Assembly: GCF_945269915.1 (NCBI RefSeq)
Contig: NZ_CALYOY010000001.1
Span: 62,001-126,000, forward strand
DNA length: 64,000 nt
Direction of reading: 5' to 3'
Origin: an uncultured Bifidobacterium sp.
GTDB taxonomy: Bacteria; Actinomycetota; Actinomycetes; Actinomycetales; Bifidobacteriaceae
The notes under the pieces were generated by a model, which made no database searches, was not told where the DNA came from, and worked only from the letters and a program-made list of their open reading frames with translations. Below, piece after piece: positions 29,026 to 39,344 of this stretch. Made by a program: the position numbers and the translations under genes. Every line of letters starts with the position of its first letter. The stretch's first letter is position 1.

Positions 29026-29764
29026 GAGCGAAACCCGCAGGAAAGACCCCGGCAAGGGAGACACCCACCAAAGCGGCACCGGCAGGAAGCGGGCCGGTGG
29101 AAGAGAATCCAAGACCGAGCGTCTGACCAGAATGCATGCCGAGTACGAGATCCTCCGCCAGGTATATCCGGAGGCCTATTGCGCCCTGCACTTCCACAAC
29201 CCCTTCGAGCTCCTGGTGGCGACGGTCCTCAGCGCCCAGACCACCGACAAACGGGTCAACTCGGTCACCCCGGAACTCTTCGGCCGCTACCCCGACCCGG
29301 CAGCCTTGGGCGGGGCCAACCCCCTTGATATCGAGGACATAATCCACTCCGTGGGCTTCCATCACGCCAAGGCGGAACACCTGGTGGGGCTGTCACGGAT
29401 GCTGGTGGATGACTTCCATGGCGAGGTGCCCGAGACCATGGAGGAACTCACCCAATTGCCCGGGGTGGGCAGGAAGACGGCCAACGTGGTCCTGGGCAAT
29501 GCCTTCAAGATCCCCGGCTTTCCGGTAGACACCCATGTGATCCGTGTCACCGGACGTCTGCGCTGGCGGACGGACTGGCGCAGTACCCACCCGGACCCGG
29601 TCAGGATCGAGCACGAAATCTGCGACTGCTTCCCACCTGAGGATTGGACCAACCTCTCCCACAGACTGATCTTCCACGGGAGACAGACCTGCCATGCCCG
29701 TAAGCCGAACTGTCTGAACTGCCCCCTGGCCACGACCTGCCCGAGTGCTGAAATCCTGGCCTGA
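29015..29764 (+). CDS. nth: Endonuclease III
   Basis: Base-excision-repair DNA glycosylase and AP lyase (249 aa). The helix-hairpin-helix [12 protein letters not shown] holds the catalytic Lys, VDTHVIRV holds the catalytic Asp, and the C-terminal iron-sulfur ligands are C-X6-C-X2-C-X5-C ([17 protein letters not shown]). The GTG start overlaps glnR by 11 nt, and residues 1-30 are a basic, disordered extension. A later start near RMHAEYEIL cannot be excluded. Confidence 0.93.
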   Translation: MTSRSETRRKDPGKGDTHQSGTGRKRAGGRESKTERLTRMHAEYEILRQVYPEAYCALHFHNPFELLVATVLSAQTTDKRVNSVTPELFGRYPDPAALGGANPLDIEDIIHSVGFHHAKAEHLVGLSRMLVDDFHGEVPETMEELTQLPGVGRKTANVVLGNAFKIPGFPVDTHVIRVTGRLRWRTDWRSTHPDPVRIEHEICDCFPPEDWTNLSHRLIFHGRQTCHARKPNCLNCPLATTCPSAEILA

Positions 29765-29790
29765 CCCGCCACCCCGTTAGAATCGAGTGC

Positions 29791-31362
29791 ATGGCAGAGC
29801 ATACAGGCAAGGACATCAGGGCCGGCATCATCTTCATCCTGGTGCTGGTGGTGCTGACCACCGGCGTCTACCTGGCCTGGCCCCTGATCACAGGTCAGGG
29901 CAGCCCCCGCCTGAGTGGTCTCAGATCCGGCGATACCATTCGCATAGCCGCCCGAGAGGCCCCGCAGTCCCTTGATATCCGCACCGAAGAAGGCTCGCCT
30001 GCCGACCAGGCCCTCATGGGGAACGTGTATCAGACCCTGCTCGCACCGGACCCACAGGGAAACCCGGCACCCGGTCTGGCCCAGAGCTGGGACGTCTCCG
30101 CAGACGGACTCATCTACACCTTCCACATCCGCACCGACGCCCGTTTTTCGGACGGACGTGCCCTGGACTCCTCGGATGCCCTCTGGTCCCTCCAGCAGAT
30201 TGTCGAGAAGCAGTACGCAGGGCACGAGTGGCTGACCAACCTGTCCAGGGTCAACAACCCTGCACCCACCACCCTGTCCATCGGACTGAACAGACCCGAC
30301 GCCCATCTCCTGACTGCCCTGACCGGTCGGGCGGGCATCGTGTATGACCGTCACGCCCAGGTGGACTACTCCACCGAATCAGCCGGTTCGGGACCTTACA
30401 GGGTCAAGGACTGGCAGCCGGGCATCTCCCTGACCCTGGCCAGGAACGAACACTATCAAGGACCGGACAAGGCCAAGACCGACACCGTGGTCCTGACCTA
30501 CGACAGGTCCCGGGATGCGAGTGCCGTCAAGCAGGTGCAGGAGGGGAACCTCGACGCCATCGTCGATCTGCCCCCGGCCGATGCCACCCCCGCCAAGGAG
30601 GCCGCATCCAAGGAAGGGAAGACCAAGACGGGAAAAGGGGTCAAGCTCCTCAACGGCCCCAGCCAGAGCAACCTGGTCCTGGCCTTCAACAACAGCTCCG
30701 GATCCCTCCTCTCCGACCAGCACGTGCGCGAGGCCGTCCGCTACGCCTTGGACAGACAGAGCCTGGCCGACCTGGAGGCGGGCGGAGCCAAGCCCCTGGG
30801 CGGCCCCCTGAACGAGATGAGCCCGGGCTTCGATGCGGGACTGCAGGCCTTCCCCCACGACACGGACAAGGCCTCCCGGTTCGCCTCCTACTATGCCCAG
30901 CCCTATTACCGGGGCGGGCTGCGCCTGGTCTACCAGGACACTTACGGAAAGCGGATCGGCGACCTGATCGCCTCCCAGCTCAAGGAGGTGGGCATCCCCA
31001 GCAAGGTCACCATGGTGGACCGCTCAACCTTCCGCGACCAGGTGCTGGGCCGCCACGACTACGACATGACCCTCCTGACCATGAACAACGACCAGATCGG
31101 CCAGTTCGCGGACCCCAACGCCACCATGCTCTTCGACAACCGCGAGGTCCAGGATGCCTGGATCCAGGTGATCGGCTCCACCAGCCAGGACCAGTACGCA
31201 AGCCGTCTGGGTGGCTACGCCCGCCAGGTCAGCGACCTCTCCCCCAGCGACTGGCTCTATGCCCGCACCCCACAGGTCCTGACCTCCTCCAAACTCCAGG
31301 GGATGCCCCGGACCATGGTCGACCAGTACCTGCCCCTGTGGAACCTGGAGGTCAAGGACTGA
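29791..31362 (+). CDS. SBP_bac_5 family solute-binding protein with N-terminal membrane anchor
   Basis: A peptide/nickel-type substrate-binding protein (523 aa). The cluster-C pattern is clear: MGNVYQTLLAPDPQGNPAPGLAQSWDVSADGLIYTFHIR, FSDGRALDSSDALWSL, and the C-terminal FRDQVLGRHDYDMTLL. It has no lipobox Cys. Residues about 11-32 form an uncleaved-looking membrane helix, so it is probably tethered by that helix. No permease or ATPase gene lies next to it, so its transporter partner is elsewhere. TAGAAT (29778-29783) ends 7 nt before the ATG with no Shine-Dalgarno, which suggests a leaderless mRNA. Confidence 0.87.
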   Translation: MAEHTGKDIRAGIIFILVLVVLTTGVYLAWPLITGQGSPRLSGLRSGDTIRIAAREAPQSLDIRTEEGSPADQALMGNVYQTLLAPDPQGNPAPGLAQSWDVSADGLIYTFHIRTDARFSDGRALDSSDALWSLQQIVEKQYAGHEWLTNLSRVNNPAPTTLSIGLNRPDAHLLTALTGRAGIVYDRHAQVDYSTESAGSGPYRVKDWQPGISLTLARNEHYQGPDKAKTDTVVLTYDRSRDASAVKQVQEGNLDAIVDLPPADATPAKEAASKEGKTKTGKGVKLLNGPSQSNLVLAFNNSSGSLLSDQHVREAVRYALDRQSLADLEAGGAKPLGGPLNEMSPGFDAGLQAFPHDTDKASRFASYYAQPYYRGGLRLVYQDTYGKRIGDLIASQLKEVGIPSKVTMVDRSTFRDQVLGRHDYDMTLLTMNNDQIGQFADPNATMLFDNREVQDAWIQVIGSTSQDQYASRLGGYARQVSDLSPSDWLYARTPQVLTSSKLQGMPRTMVDQYLPLWNLEVKD

Positions 31363-31414
31363 CCCGCCCGCCGCGGTCAGGGGCCTTGTCATTGTTCGTC
31401 CATAAAATGCTGGT

Positions 31415-34147
31415 ATGTCTGCTGAAAACCAAGGAATCGTCAACGCCAGCCTGGCCCCCCTGCCCGACAGGGTGGGTGTGGACGGCCTGGAGGAAAAATG
31501 GTGCCAGGACTGGGAACGGTCCGGGGTCTACCACTTCCGCAACACCCGTGACCGCAGGTCCGTTTACTCCATCGACACCCCCCCGCCCACGGTGTCGGGC
31601 CACCTGCATGTGGGGCATGTCTTCTCATACACCCACACCGACGTCATCGCCCGCTTCAAGCGCATGCAGGGCTACGACGTCTTCTACCCCATGGGTTGGG
31701 ACGACAACGGCCTGCCGACCGAGCGCAGGGTCCAGAACTACTACGGGGTACGGGTCGATACATCCCTGAAGTATGATCCAGACTTCAAACCGCCTTTCCA
31801 CGGCACGGACGGGAAGAAGATCAGCGCCAAGGACCAGGTACCGGTCTCCCGGCAGAACTTCATCGAGCTCTGCGAGGAACTGACCGCCGAGGACGAGAAA
31901 CTCTTCGAACGGCTCTGGCGCTCCCTGGGGCTCTCGATCGACTGGTCGCAGACCTACCACACCATCGGTGACCACCCCCGCCGGGTGGCCCAGAAGGCCT
32001 TCCTACGCAACCTGGCCAGGGGCGAAGCCTACCAGCAGGAAGCGCCAGGACTCTGGGACGTGACCTTCCAGACCGCCGTGGCCCAGGCCGAGCTGGAGTC
32101 ACGCGAGTACGACGGCTTCTACCACCGGGTGGCCTTCCGGTTCCAGGACGGCACCCCCATCTACATCGAAACGACCAGGCCCGAGCTCCTGGCCGCCTGC
32201 GGCGCCCTGATCGCCCACCCGGACGACGAACGCTACCAGAAGTACTTCGGTCAGAAGGTCTACTCCCCCCTCTTCAAGGTCGAGGTCCCCATCCTGGCCC
32301 ATCCGGCCGCAGAGATGGACAAAGGCGCCGGCATCGCCATGTGCTGTACCTTCGGCGACGTGACCGACGTCCAGTGGTGGCGTGACCTGAAGCTCCCCAC
32401 CCGGTCCATCATCCAGCGCAACGGCCGGATCATCATGTCGGTACCGGACTGGATCACCGACCAGGGCGGCAGGGAGATCTTCGAGCAGACCGAGGGGAAG
32501 ACCACCTTCTCCGCACGGAAGATCGTCGTGGACGCCCTGAGGGAGGCCGGCGACCTGGACGGCGAGCCAAAGCCCACCAAGCGCATGACCAACTTCTACG
32601 AAAAGGGCGACAAGCCCCTGGAGATCGTCACCTCCCGCCAGTGGTACCTGTGCAACGGAGGTACCGACAGGAAGCTCAACCAGGAGCTCCTGGAGCGGGG
32701 CAGGGAACTCGACTTCCACCCCGACTTCATGCGGGTCCGCTACAAGAACTGGGTGGAGGGACTGAACGGCGACTGGCTGATCTCCCGTCAGCGTTTCTTC
32801 GGCGTTCCCTTCCCCCTCTGGTACCCGGTGACCGAGGAGGGCGAGACCGACTACGCCCACCCCATCACCCCTGCGGAGGACAGGCTCCCCATCGACCCCA
32901 GCACCGATGTGCCTGAGGGATTTGAGGAATCCCAGCGTGACCAGCCCAACGGCTTCACGGCCGAGAAGGACATCATGGACACCTGGGCCACCAGCTCCCT
33001 GACCCCCCAGATCGTGACCCACTGGGCCGAGCCCGGCGAGGAGGACCAGGCCCTCTTCAAGGCCACCTTCCCCATGGACCTGCGTCCCCAGGGCCAGGAC
33101 ATCATCCGTACCTGGCTCTTCAGCTCCATCGACCGTGCCCACCTGGAGAACGGATGCCTGCCCTGGAGCAACACCACCCTGTCGGGATGGATCCTGGATC
33201 CGGACCACAAGAAGATGAGCAAGTCCAAGGGGAACGTCGTGGTCCCGGATGAACCCATCAGGAAGTATGGTGCCGATGCCGTGCGCTACTGGGCCTCCTC
33301 GGCCCGGCTGGGCCTGGACGCCACCTACGACGAGGGGCAGATGAAGATCGGCCGCCGCCTGGCCGTCAAGCTCCTCAACGCCACCAAGTTCGCCCTGGCC
33401 ATCGGCCGGGAGGACGAGAACCACCATGTGGCGGATTCAGCCAGGACCACCTGGGACCCGGCCGATGTGACCGTGCCCCTGGACCGTGCGGTCCTGGCCG
33501 GCCTGGCCCGGGTGATCGACCAGGCCACCCAGGCCTTGGAGTCCTATGAGCACTCCAAGGCCCTGGAGACCGTGGAATCCTTCTTCTGGGACTTCTGCGA
33601 CAACTACATCGAACTGTCGAAGAACCGCGCCTATGGCACTGCGGATGCGACGGGGAGGACACCCGACCGGGGCCAGGTGCTCAGCGCCAGGACCACCCTG
33701 GGTCTGGTTCTGGAGGCCCTGGACCGTCTCCTGGCCCCCTTCCTCCCCTTCGCCACCGAGGAGGTCTGGCAGTGGATGCACCAGGGCGAGGGATCCGTAC
33801 ATCGGGCTTCCTGGCCCCTTCCCGATGCCTTCAGCCAGGCGGCCCAGGGCCAGGACCCGAGCCTGCTGACCTGGGCCGGCACGGCCCTGGCCGCCCTGCG
33901 CCGCATCAAGTCAGAGGCCAAGGTCTCCATGAAGACACCCATTCTCTCGGTCTCCCTGGCAGTGGCCCCCGAAGGGAAGGAAGCCGTCAGGTCCGCCCTG
34001 GACGATGTGGCCGAGGCCGGGCGTGTGACCGGCGACCTGACCCTTGTCGAGGAGACCCCAAGGGCCGAAGCCACCGAGGAGGACACCGGTCTGCACGTGA
34101 TTGCCAGCCAGCTGGGCGAGCCGCCGGCAAAGAAGCCCGGGAAGTAG
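31415..34147 (+). CDS. valS: Valyl-tRNA synthetase
   Basis: Class I aminoacyl-tRNA synthetase charging tRNA-Val (910 aa). The HIGH-type motif is in PPPTVSGHLHVGH (about residue 50) and KMSKSKGNV lies near residue 600. The editing domain and the C-terminal anticodon-binding domain are complete (for example FLPFATEEVWQWMH). The terminal coiled coil is shorter than in E. coli. TAAAAT (31403-31408) ends 6 nt before the ATG and no Shine-Dalgarno is present. A bidirectional terminator follows. Confidence 0.97.
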   Translation: MSAENQGIVNASLAPLPDRVGVDGLEEKWCQDWERSGVYHFRNTRDRRSVYSIDTPPPTVSGHLHVGHVFSYTHTDVIARFKRMQGYDVFYPMGWDDNGLPTERRVQNYYGVRVDTSLKYDPDFKPPFHGTDGKKISAKDQVPVSRQNFIELCEELTAEDEKLFERLWRSLGLSIDWSQTYHTIGDHPRRVAQKAFLRNLARGEAYQQEAPGLWDVTFQTAVAQAELESREYDGFYHRVAFRFQDGTPIYIETTRPELLAACGALIAHPDDERYQKYFGQKVYSPLFKVEVPILAHPAAEMDKGAGIAMCCTFGDVTDVQWWRDLKLPTRSIIQRNGRIIMSVPDWITDQGGREIFEQTEGKTTFSARKIVVDALREAGDLDGEPKPTKRMTNFYEKGDKPLEIVTSRQWYLCNGGTDRKLNQELLERGRELDFHPDFMRVRYKNWVEGLNGDWLISRQRFFGVPFPLWYPVTEEGETDYAHPITPAEDRLPIDPSTDVPEGFEESQRDQPNGFTAEKDIMDTWATSSLTPQIVTHWAEPGEEDQALFKATFPMDLRPQGQDIIRTWLFSSIDRAHLENGCLPWSNTTLSGWILDPDHKKMSKSKGNVVVPDEPIRKYGADAVRYWASSARLGLDATYDEGQMKIGRRLAVKLLNATKFALAIGREDENHHVADSARTTWDPADVTVPLDRAVLAGLARVIDQATQALESYEHSKALETVESFFWDFCDNYIELSKNRAYGTADATGRTPDRGQVLSARTTLGLVLEALDRLLAPFLPFATEEVWQWMHQGEGSVHRASWPLPDAFSQAAQGQDPSLLTWAGTALAALRRIKSEAKVSMKTPILSVSLAVAPEGKEAVRSALDDVAEAGRVTGDLTLVEETPRAEATEEDTGLHVIASQLGEPPAKKPGK

Positions 34148-34175
34148 GCATCTTCCCGGCACATGATTGATTAGG

Positions 34176-34220
34176 GTGCGGGGTTGGCCGGTAAGGATTT
34201 CTTATCGGCCAACCCCGCAC
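34176..34220. terminator. Bidirectional terminator between valS and the chorismate mutase gene
   Basis: Near-perfect 20-bp stem: GTGCGGGGTTGGCCG with CGGCCAACCCCGCAC, extended by one G-U pair and TAAG/CTTA, loop GATTT. T-runs are weak on both sides. It sits between convergent genes. Confidence 0.8.
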
Positions 34221-34255
34221 TCATATGAAGCCCCTGAAACCCGGAAAGAACAAGG

Positions 34256-34609
34256 TCAGTGTTCTTCGGCACCGGCGCGCAGATGAAGCCTCTTGGCGGC
34301 ATCGGCCACCAGATGGAGATAGGCCTCGGCCAGGTCCGGGTCAAGACCACTCTCCTTGGCCAGACCCCTCAGGCGGGCGACCTGTTGGGTCTCACGGCGT
34401 GAATCGGCCGCCCCAAAACCGGCCCTGGCCTTGAGCCTTCCGATCCTGCCGGTCACCCGGAACCTCTCGGCGAGAATGTGAACGACCGCCGCATCGATAT
34501 CATCGATGCCGTCCCTGAGTTCCTCGACCTCCCCGGCGCAATCGGCAACCACCTGATTCTCGGACTTCACCTGGTCATGGATCGTCGTTTCTGATTCGGA
34601 TTCACTCAT
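34256..34609 (-). CDS. Chorismate mutase (AroQ type)
   Basis: Small all-helical enzyme (117 aa) converting chorismate to prephenate for Phe/Tyr synthesis. The pattern is LRDGIDDIDAAVVHILAERFRVTGRIGRLKA, then DSRRETQQVARLRGLAKESGL and AEAYLHLVADAAKRLH, with the Arg and Lys contacts of the CM_2 family. The N-terminal 30 residues are charged and variable. The chosen ATG at 34609 has TAGACT (34622-34617) ending exactly 7 nt upstream, the leaderless pattern; an upstream ATG at 34657 lacks support. Confidence 0.88.
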   Translation of the reverse strand: MSESESETTIHDQVKSENQVVADCAGEVEELRDGIDDIDAAVVHILAERFRVTGRIGRLKARAGFGAADSRRETQQVARLRGLAKESGLDPDLAEAYLHLVADAAKRLHLRAGAEEH

Positions 34610-34744
34610 ATGCCCCAGTCTATCCGACCGGCGGGGCGGGTACAGGCCCTCATACAAGAACCGTCCTCGCCCATGCCTGGTGCATGGACAAGGACGGCAG
34701 AAACCGGCGGGGGCGGAAAGGATCAGCCCAACCGGGCCCGCATA

Positions 34745-36667
34745 TTACTTCTGGTTCAGCATGGATTGGTTGATGGCGGCCAGGAAGTCACGGTTGGTGG
34801 CCGTCTTCTTCAGGCGGGGCACCAGGGTCTGATAGGCCTGTTCGGTCTCCATGCCACCCAGGAGACGACGCAGCCGGTAGACCACGGCCAGCTCTTCCGG
34901 GGCGGTGATCAACTCCTCTCGGCGGGTGCCGGAGGCGTTGATGTCGATGGCCGGGAAGAGCCTCTTGTCGGCCAGGTCGCGGGTCAGTCTGAGCTCCATG
35001 TTGCCGGTGCCCTTGAACTCCTCGAAGATGACCTCATCCATCTTGGACCCGGTCTCCACCAGGGCCGAGGAGATGATGGTCAGGGAGCCGCCGTTCTCGA
35101 TGTTGCGGGCGGCGCCGAAGAAGCGCTTGGGCGGGTAGAGGGCCTGGGCATCCACGCCTCCGGACAGGATCCGTCCGGAGGCCGGGGCCGCGATATTGTA
35201 TGCGCGGGCCAGACGGGTCATGGAATCCAGGAGGACCACCACATCCTGGCCCAGCTCCACCAGACGCTTGGCGCGCTCTATGGCCAGCTCCGCGACCGTG
35301 GTATGGTCTGTGGCGGGGCGGTCGAAGGTCGAGGAGATGACCTCGCCCTGGACCGTGCGCTCCATGTCGGTGACCTCCTCGGGGCGCTCGTCCACCAGGA
35401 CCACCATCAGATGGACCTCGGGGTTATTGGCGCTGATGGAGTTGGCGATGGACTGCAGGGTCAGGGTCTTGCCGGCCTTGGGGGGCGAGACGATCAGGCC
35501 ACGCTGGCCCTTGCCGATCGGGGCCACGATATCGATCAGACGGCCGGTGATGTTCTTGGGCTGGGTCTCCATCCGCATGCGCTCCTGCGGGTAGAGAGGG
35601 GTCAGCTTGCTGAAGTGGGGCCGGTCACCGGCTTCCTCGACGCTCATACCGTTGATGGTGTCGATGGACTGGAGGGGGACGAACTTCTGCCGCTGGTTGC
35701 GATGGTCGCCCTCACGTGGGGGTCGGATGGAACCATGCACGGCGTCGCCCTTGCGCAGGCCGTACTTCTTGACCTGACCCATGGAGACATAGACGTCGTT
35801 GGGGCCGGGCAGGTAGCCGGAGGTCCGCACAAAGGCGTAGGAGTCCAGTACGTCGATGATACCGGCCACGGGGACCATGTCCTCGGGCTTGAAGTTCTCA
35901 CGGCGCTCTTCACGGGGTTCGAAGTCACGCGCATTGCGCCGGTTGTTGCGGTTGTTGTGCCGGTCATTGCGGTTGCGGCGCTCGGAGGGGTTGTGCCGGA
36001 AGTCCCGGCCCTCATCACGGCCCTCATCATAGGAACGCCTGCGCGCGTGGTCATTGCGGGAGGGCAGGGCGGCCAGGATGTCATCCAGGTTACGCACGTT
36101 CCCGTTGTCATGTTCCTCGTTGTGTTCAGGTTCCTGCTCATGCCCACGCTCGTTCCGGGAACGGTTGGTCCGGTTGCCACGCGGGGAATCCGAGGAACGG
36201 TGGCGGCGACGGGAGATGACCACGTCCTCCTCGTCAGCCACGGAGTGGGGGAATCTTCCCTCACGAGCGCCATGGCCATCCTTGTGGACGGCGGCATTCT
36301 CATCGATGCCCAGAACGTCGAAGAGATCACCGACCTTCTTCTCGTCCTGCTTGTCGGAGGTCTTCTTCTGCCGTGATGCGACGGGCCCGGACCCCTTCTT
36401 GCCGGTCTCCTCGTCGGAACCACCCTGGACCCTGCGCCTGGAAGACGCTTCCGTTTCGGACTTGGGGGCGTCCTGCTTGGCCGGAACCGCGGACTCCGGA
36501 GTCCGGACGGTAACGCCTGCCGGGGCCTGGCCGCCGGATCGGGCGGCTTCTATGGTCTCGATCAGGACCGGCTTACGCATGGTGGAAATGCCGCGTAAGC
36601 CCAACTGCCTGGCCAGTTCCTTGAGCTCAGGCAGTCTCATAGAATGTATATCTTGGCTTGTTGCCAC
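34745..36667 (-). CDS. rho: Transcription termination factor Rho
   Basis: Hexameric RNA helicase (640 aa). The N-terminal Rho_N helix bundle ([20 protein letters not shown]) is followed by a long Arg/Asn/Asp-rich disordered insert (about 55-235). Next come the RNA-binding cold-shock fold ([27 protein letters not shown]) and the ATPase core with PPKAGKT near 397 and [13 protein letters not shown]. Large inserts are typical of actinobacterial Rho. The GTG at 36667 has AGGAAAGG about 10 nt upstream. The promoter at 36780-36808 gives a leader of roughly 110 nt. Confidence 0.97.
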   Translation of the reverse strand: MATSQDIHSMRLPELKELARQLGLRGISTMRKPVLIETIEAARSGGQAPAGVTVRTPESAVPAKQDAPKSETEASSRRRVQGGSDEETGKKGSGPVASRQKKTSDKQDEKKVGDLFDVLGIDENAAVHKDGHGAREGRFPHSVADEEDVVISRRRHRSSDSPRGNRTNRSRNERGHEQEPEHNEEHDNGNVRNLDDILAALPSRNDHARRRSYDEGRDEGRDFRHNPSERRNRNDRHNNRNNRRNARDFEPREERRENFKPEDMVPVAGIIDVLDSYAFVRTSGYLPGPNDVYVSMGQVKKYGLRKGDAVHGSIRPPREGDHRNQRQKFVPLQSIDTINGMSVEEAGDRPHFSKLTPLYPQERMRMETQPKNITGRLIDIVAPIGKGQRGLIVSPPKAGKTLTLQSIANSISANNPEVHLMVVLVDERPEEVTDMERTVQGEVISSTFDRPATDHTTVAELAIERAKRLVELGQDVVVLLDSMTRLARAYNIAAPASGRILSGGVDAQALYPPKRFFGAARNIENGGSLTIISSALVETGSKMDEVIFEEFKGTGNMELRLTRDLADKRLFPAIDINASGTRREELITAPEELAVVYRLRRLLGGMETEQAYQTLVPRLKKTATNRDFLAAINQSMLNQK

Positions 36668-36779
36668 TGTTGTAATGCCTTTCCTACGCCATGCCTAAAA
36701 CCAGGCAAATAGCTTGAGAATATGCGGGTAAACCGCTCATGAAAGCCCGACGCTGACTCAGCAAGCCGAACTGAATACA

Positions 36780-36808
36780 AGAATACAACGAGGCCCGGAT
36801 TCCCGCAA
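36780..36808 (-). promoter_or_regulatory. Promoter of rho
   Basis: On the minus strand TTGCGG (36808-36803), 17-nt spacer, TATTCT (36785-36780). The -10 falls in a tandem TTGTATTC repeat. The divergent tetR gene starts about 40 bp away. Confidence 0.6.
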
Positions 36809-36848
36809 GCACAGCCCCAGCGTGTCATAAGGCCGTAGACTAGCCATT

Positions 36849-37535
36849 GTGAGCGAGAGAAAAACCATGCGCGAGGATCGACGGCAGGAGTTCGTGGATA
36901 CCGCCTTGCAGGTCTTCGAACGACAGGGTGCGGCAAATACATCCCTGCGCGATGTAATCGGGGCCATGAACGACGGCAGGGGCGTCGGAATGAGCGTCTT
37001 CTACTACTACTTCGAATCCAAGGACGACCTGGTCAACGCCTGCCTGACCTCATACTTCGACCGCAATGCCCGGGAGGTCATCACCGTCCTGGACAACCCC
37101 TCCCTTGATGTGCAGGAAGCCCTGGACGGGATTGCCGTACCGCTCGTTGATGTGATACGGAAACTGTACGAGATCTTCGCCGAGAAGGAGAACTGGTACA
37201 ACTACCTGGGCACCAACCTGAACCTGGTCAACGGGTTCCTGTCGATGATCATCACCCACCTCACCCATGCCCTGGACCGCTGGTTGGAGCAGGGCGACCT
37301 GCCCCGGACCAGACTGACCGATGCAATCGACACCACCACTCTGGCCTGGCTGCTCGCCAACGTAACGGCATCGGTCATCAGCAACGGGAAGGCGGCACTC
37401 GATCCCTCAGAGAAGTACGAAACGCACACGGCCCTCCTCACGGAGACCGTGGCCGTCCTCTCCCAACTCCTGGATTACCCCCTGGAGGTTCCCCGGGCGG
37501 TTACTTCTGTTCGTGGTATGACTGCTCGGTGTTGA
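36849..37535 (+). CDS. TetR-family transcriptional regulator
   Basis: A 228-residue repressor-like protein. The HTH is canonical: [30 protein letters not shown] then [20 protein letters not shown]. The ligand-binding half is helical and unassigned. TAGACT (36836-36841) ends 7 nt before the GTG and no Shine-Dalgarno is present. Its last 11 codons overlap, tail to tail, the 3' end of the flavoprotein gene at 37501 by 35 bp. It is divergent from rho; targets unknown. Confidence 0.88.
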   Translation: MSERKTMREDRRQEFVDTALQVFERQGAANTSLRDVIGAMNDGRGVGMSVFYYYFESKDDLVNACLTSYFDRNAREVITVLDNPSLDVQEALDGIAVPLVDVIRKLYEIFAEKENWYNYLGTNLNLVNGFLSMIITHLTHALDRWLEQGDLPRTRLTDAIDTTTLAWLLANVTASVISNGKAALDPSEKYETHTALLTETVAVLSQLLDYPLEVPRAVTSVRGMTARC

Positions 37536-39090
37536 CATTCCAGACGTTGGTCTTGTCGGTCCTGCCGGACCTGATGTTCTTGACTGCCTCCATGGAGGTG
37601 GCCATGGAGTGGTCCTGGTTGTTGTAGTGGTGCTGACCGTTGCGCCCCACACAGTAGAGATTGCCGAAGGAATCCAGCCATTTGACCAGTTCGGGCATCT
37701 GGGTGTAAGTGTCGAAGTAGGCCGGGTAGGCCTTGATCACACGTTCGCGGTGGGAATCCATCACGTCGGTGGGACCGTTGATGATACCCATTCGTGTCAG
37801 CTCCCTGATGGCGAAATCGGTGGTCTCCTCATCGCTCATGTTCCAGAACTCGTCACCCTCCTCGCAGAAGTACTCGAGGCCGATCCAGACGGTGTCGTCC
37901 ACCTTCTTGACCATGTAGGGGCTCCAGTTGTTGAAGATCTGTATACGGCCCATCTTGTAGCCCGGGTCCTGCACGTAAATCCAGCAATCCGGCACGATGG
38001 GAGGGTTGCCCAGGGTCTTCATCTTCGTGGTGTTACGGATGCGCAGGTGACGGATAAGCAGACCGACCGTGACGAAATCGCGGTAGGGCAGACCGTCGGC
38101 GACGCGGACCATCTCCTTGTCGGTGGAGGTGTCCTCATGGGCGATGGCCCGGACCAGGTCCCTGATGGGCATGGATGAGATGACCTGGTCGGCCCGGAGG
38201 GTCACCTCACGGCCGTCGGCGTTACGGTAGACCACGGAGGAGATGTGTCCGTCCTCCTGGTTCAGCCCAACCACCTCGGCCTCGGTGATGACATGGACGC
38301 CATGCTCGACGTTGCGGCGTTCCACGGTCTCCCAGAGTTGACCGGGGCCCAGCTTGGGGTACCAGAATTCCTCGATCAGGCTGGTCTCGACCTCGCGGGA
38401 GTCACGTTTCCTGGGCAGAAGCTTCTGGAAGGCGTTCTTGAGGACCCCCATGATGCTCAGGCCCTTGACCCGCTGGGCACCCCAGTCGGCGCTGATCTCG
38501 CGCGGGTGGCGGCCCCAGAGCTTCTCGGTGTATCCCTCGAAGAACATGGAGTAGAGCTTGCGACCGAAGCGGTTGATGTAAAAGTTCTCCAGGTTGTCTT
38601 CGGGCAGCTTGTGGACCAGGGTTTTCAGGTAGCTGAAACCGGCCTGCATGGTCAGCTTGAAGCCCATGGCCCGGAGGGTCTTGGTGGACAGTGAGATGGG
38701 GTAGTCCAGAAAATGATGGTTCCAGTAGATCCTCGAGACGCGGTGACGCTTGAGCATGACCCTGTCGGTCTGCTCGGGGTCGGGCCCGCCCGGCTCCAGG
38801 TCGTGGTGACGCCCCAGCTTCTTGTCATCGTAGGAGGGTGCGCCCTGGAGGGGGAGGACCTCCTTCCACCAGTCCATGATCCGGTCGTCCTTGGAGAAAA
38901 AGCGGTGGCCGCCGATGTCCATGCGGTTCCCGTTGTGCCTGACCGTGCGCGAGATACCGCCGAAGGTATCCGTGGCCTCCAGGACCGTGACGTCGTACTT
39001 GTCGTCCCCACCGTCCTTGACCAGCTCCCACGCAGCGGTCAGCCCCGCAGGACCACCGCCGACGATAACCACGGACTGCTTGCGCGCCAT
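37501..39090 (-). CDS. FAD-dependent oxidoreductase, UDP-galactopyranose mutase-like
   Basis: Flavoprotein of 529 aa. The FAD-binding GxGxxG is at the N-terminus ([17 protein letters not shown]), with [14 protein letters not shown] and MDIGGHRFF behind it. [22 protein letters not shown] and the C-terminal [25 protein letters not shown] show relation to Glf and protoporphyrinogen-oxidase-like enzymes. It is about 140 residues longer than classical Glf, so the product is uncertain; a role in cell-surface glycan synthesis is a guess. AGGAGG lies 5 nt before the ATG at 39090. The 3' end overlaps the convergent tetR gene. Confidence 0.85.
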   Translation of the reverse strand: MARKQSVVIVGGGPAGLTAAWELVKDGGDDKYDVTVLEATDTFGGISRTVRHNGNRMDIGGHRFFSKDDRIMDWWKEVLPLQGAPSYDDKKLGRHHDLEPGGPDPEQTDRVMLKRHRVSRIYWNHHFLDYPISLSTKTLRAMGFKLTMQAGFSYLKTLVHKLPEDNLENFYINRFGRKLYSMFFEGYTEKLWGRHPREISADWGAQRVKGLSIMGVLKNAFQKLLPRKRDSREVETSLIEEFWYPKLGPGQLWETVERRNVEHGVHVITEAEVVGLNQEDGHISSVVYRNADGREVTLRADQVISSMPIRDLVRAIAHEDTSTDKEMVRVADGLPYRDFVTVGLLIRHLRIRNTTKMKTLGNPPIVPDCWIYVQDPGYKMGRIQIFNNWSPYMVKKVDDTVWIGLEYFCEEGDEFWNMSDEETTDFAIRELTRMGIINGPTDVMDSHRERVIKAYPAYFDTYTQMPELVKWLDSFGNLYCVGRNGQHHYNNQDHSMATSMEAVKNIRSGRTDKTNVWNVNTEQSYHEQK

Positions 39091-39192
39091 GCCAACCTCC
39101 TGAAAACCGTACAAATCATGTTCACTCTAACCAAGGCACCCGAACCGAGGGGTGAATATCGACTTCCCACACGATTTCTAGCCATTATGGGA

Positions 39193-39212
39193 CTCCCCGC
39201 ACATCCGGGGAG
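39193..39212 (-). terminator. Possible terminator hairpin after the DUF2469 gene
   Basis: Perfect 7-bp stem CTCCCCG/CGGGGAG with a 6-nt loop, 130 nt after the DUF2469 stop. There is no T-run, so it is weak. TTGGTT-17-TACGGT just downstream may be the promoter of the flavoprotein gene. Confidence 0.35.
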
Positions 39213-39344
39213 AACATGCGAATCACCTCGCAGGGACGGACCGAGACGCTCCGGGAGGGGCACCATGCACCTGCCAGATGCCCAACCCCCGCCCTTTTCC
39301 ATGGGCATGTACCTTTGATCCGGTGCGGGACAAAGGGTTCGGGC

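Noticed and set aside
37501-39090. Classical UDP-galactopyranose mutase
   Set aside because: The protein is about 140 residues longer than Glf and only partly matches; family membership is kept, the exact activity is not.
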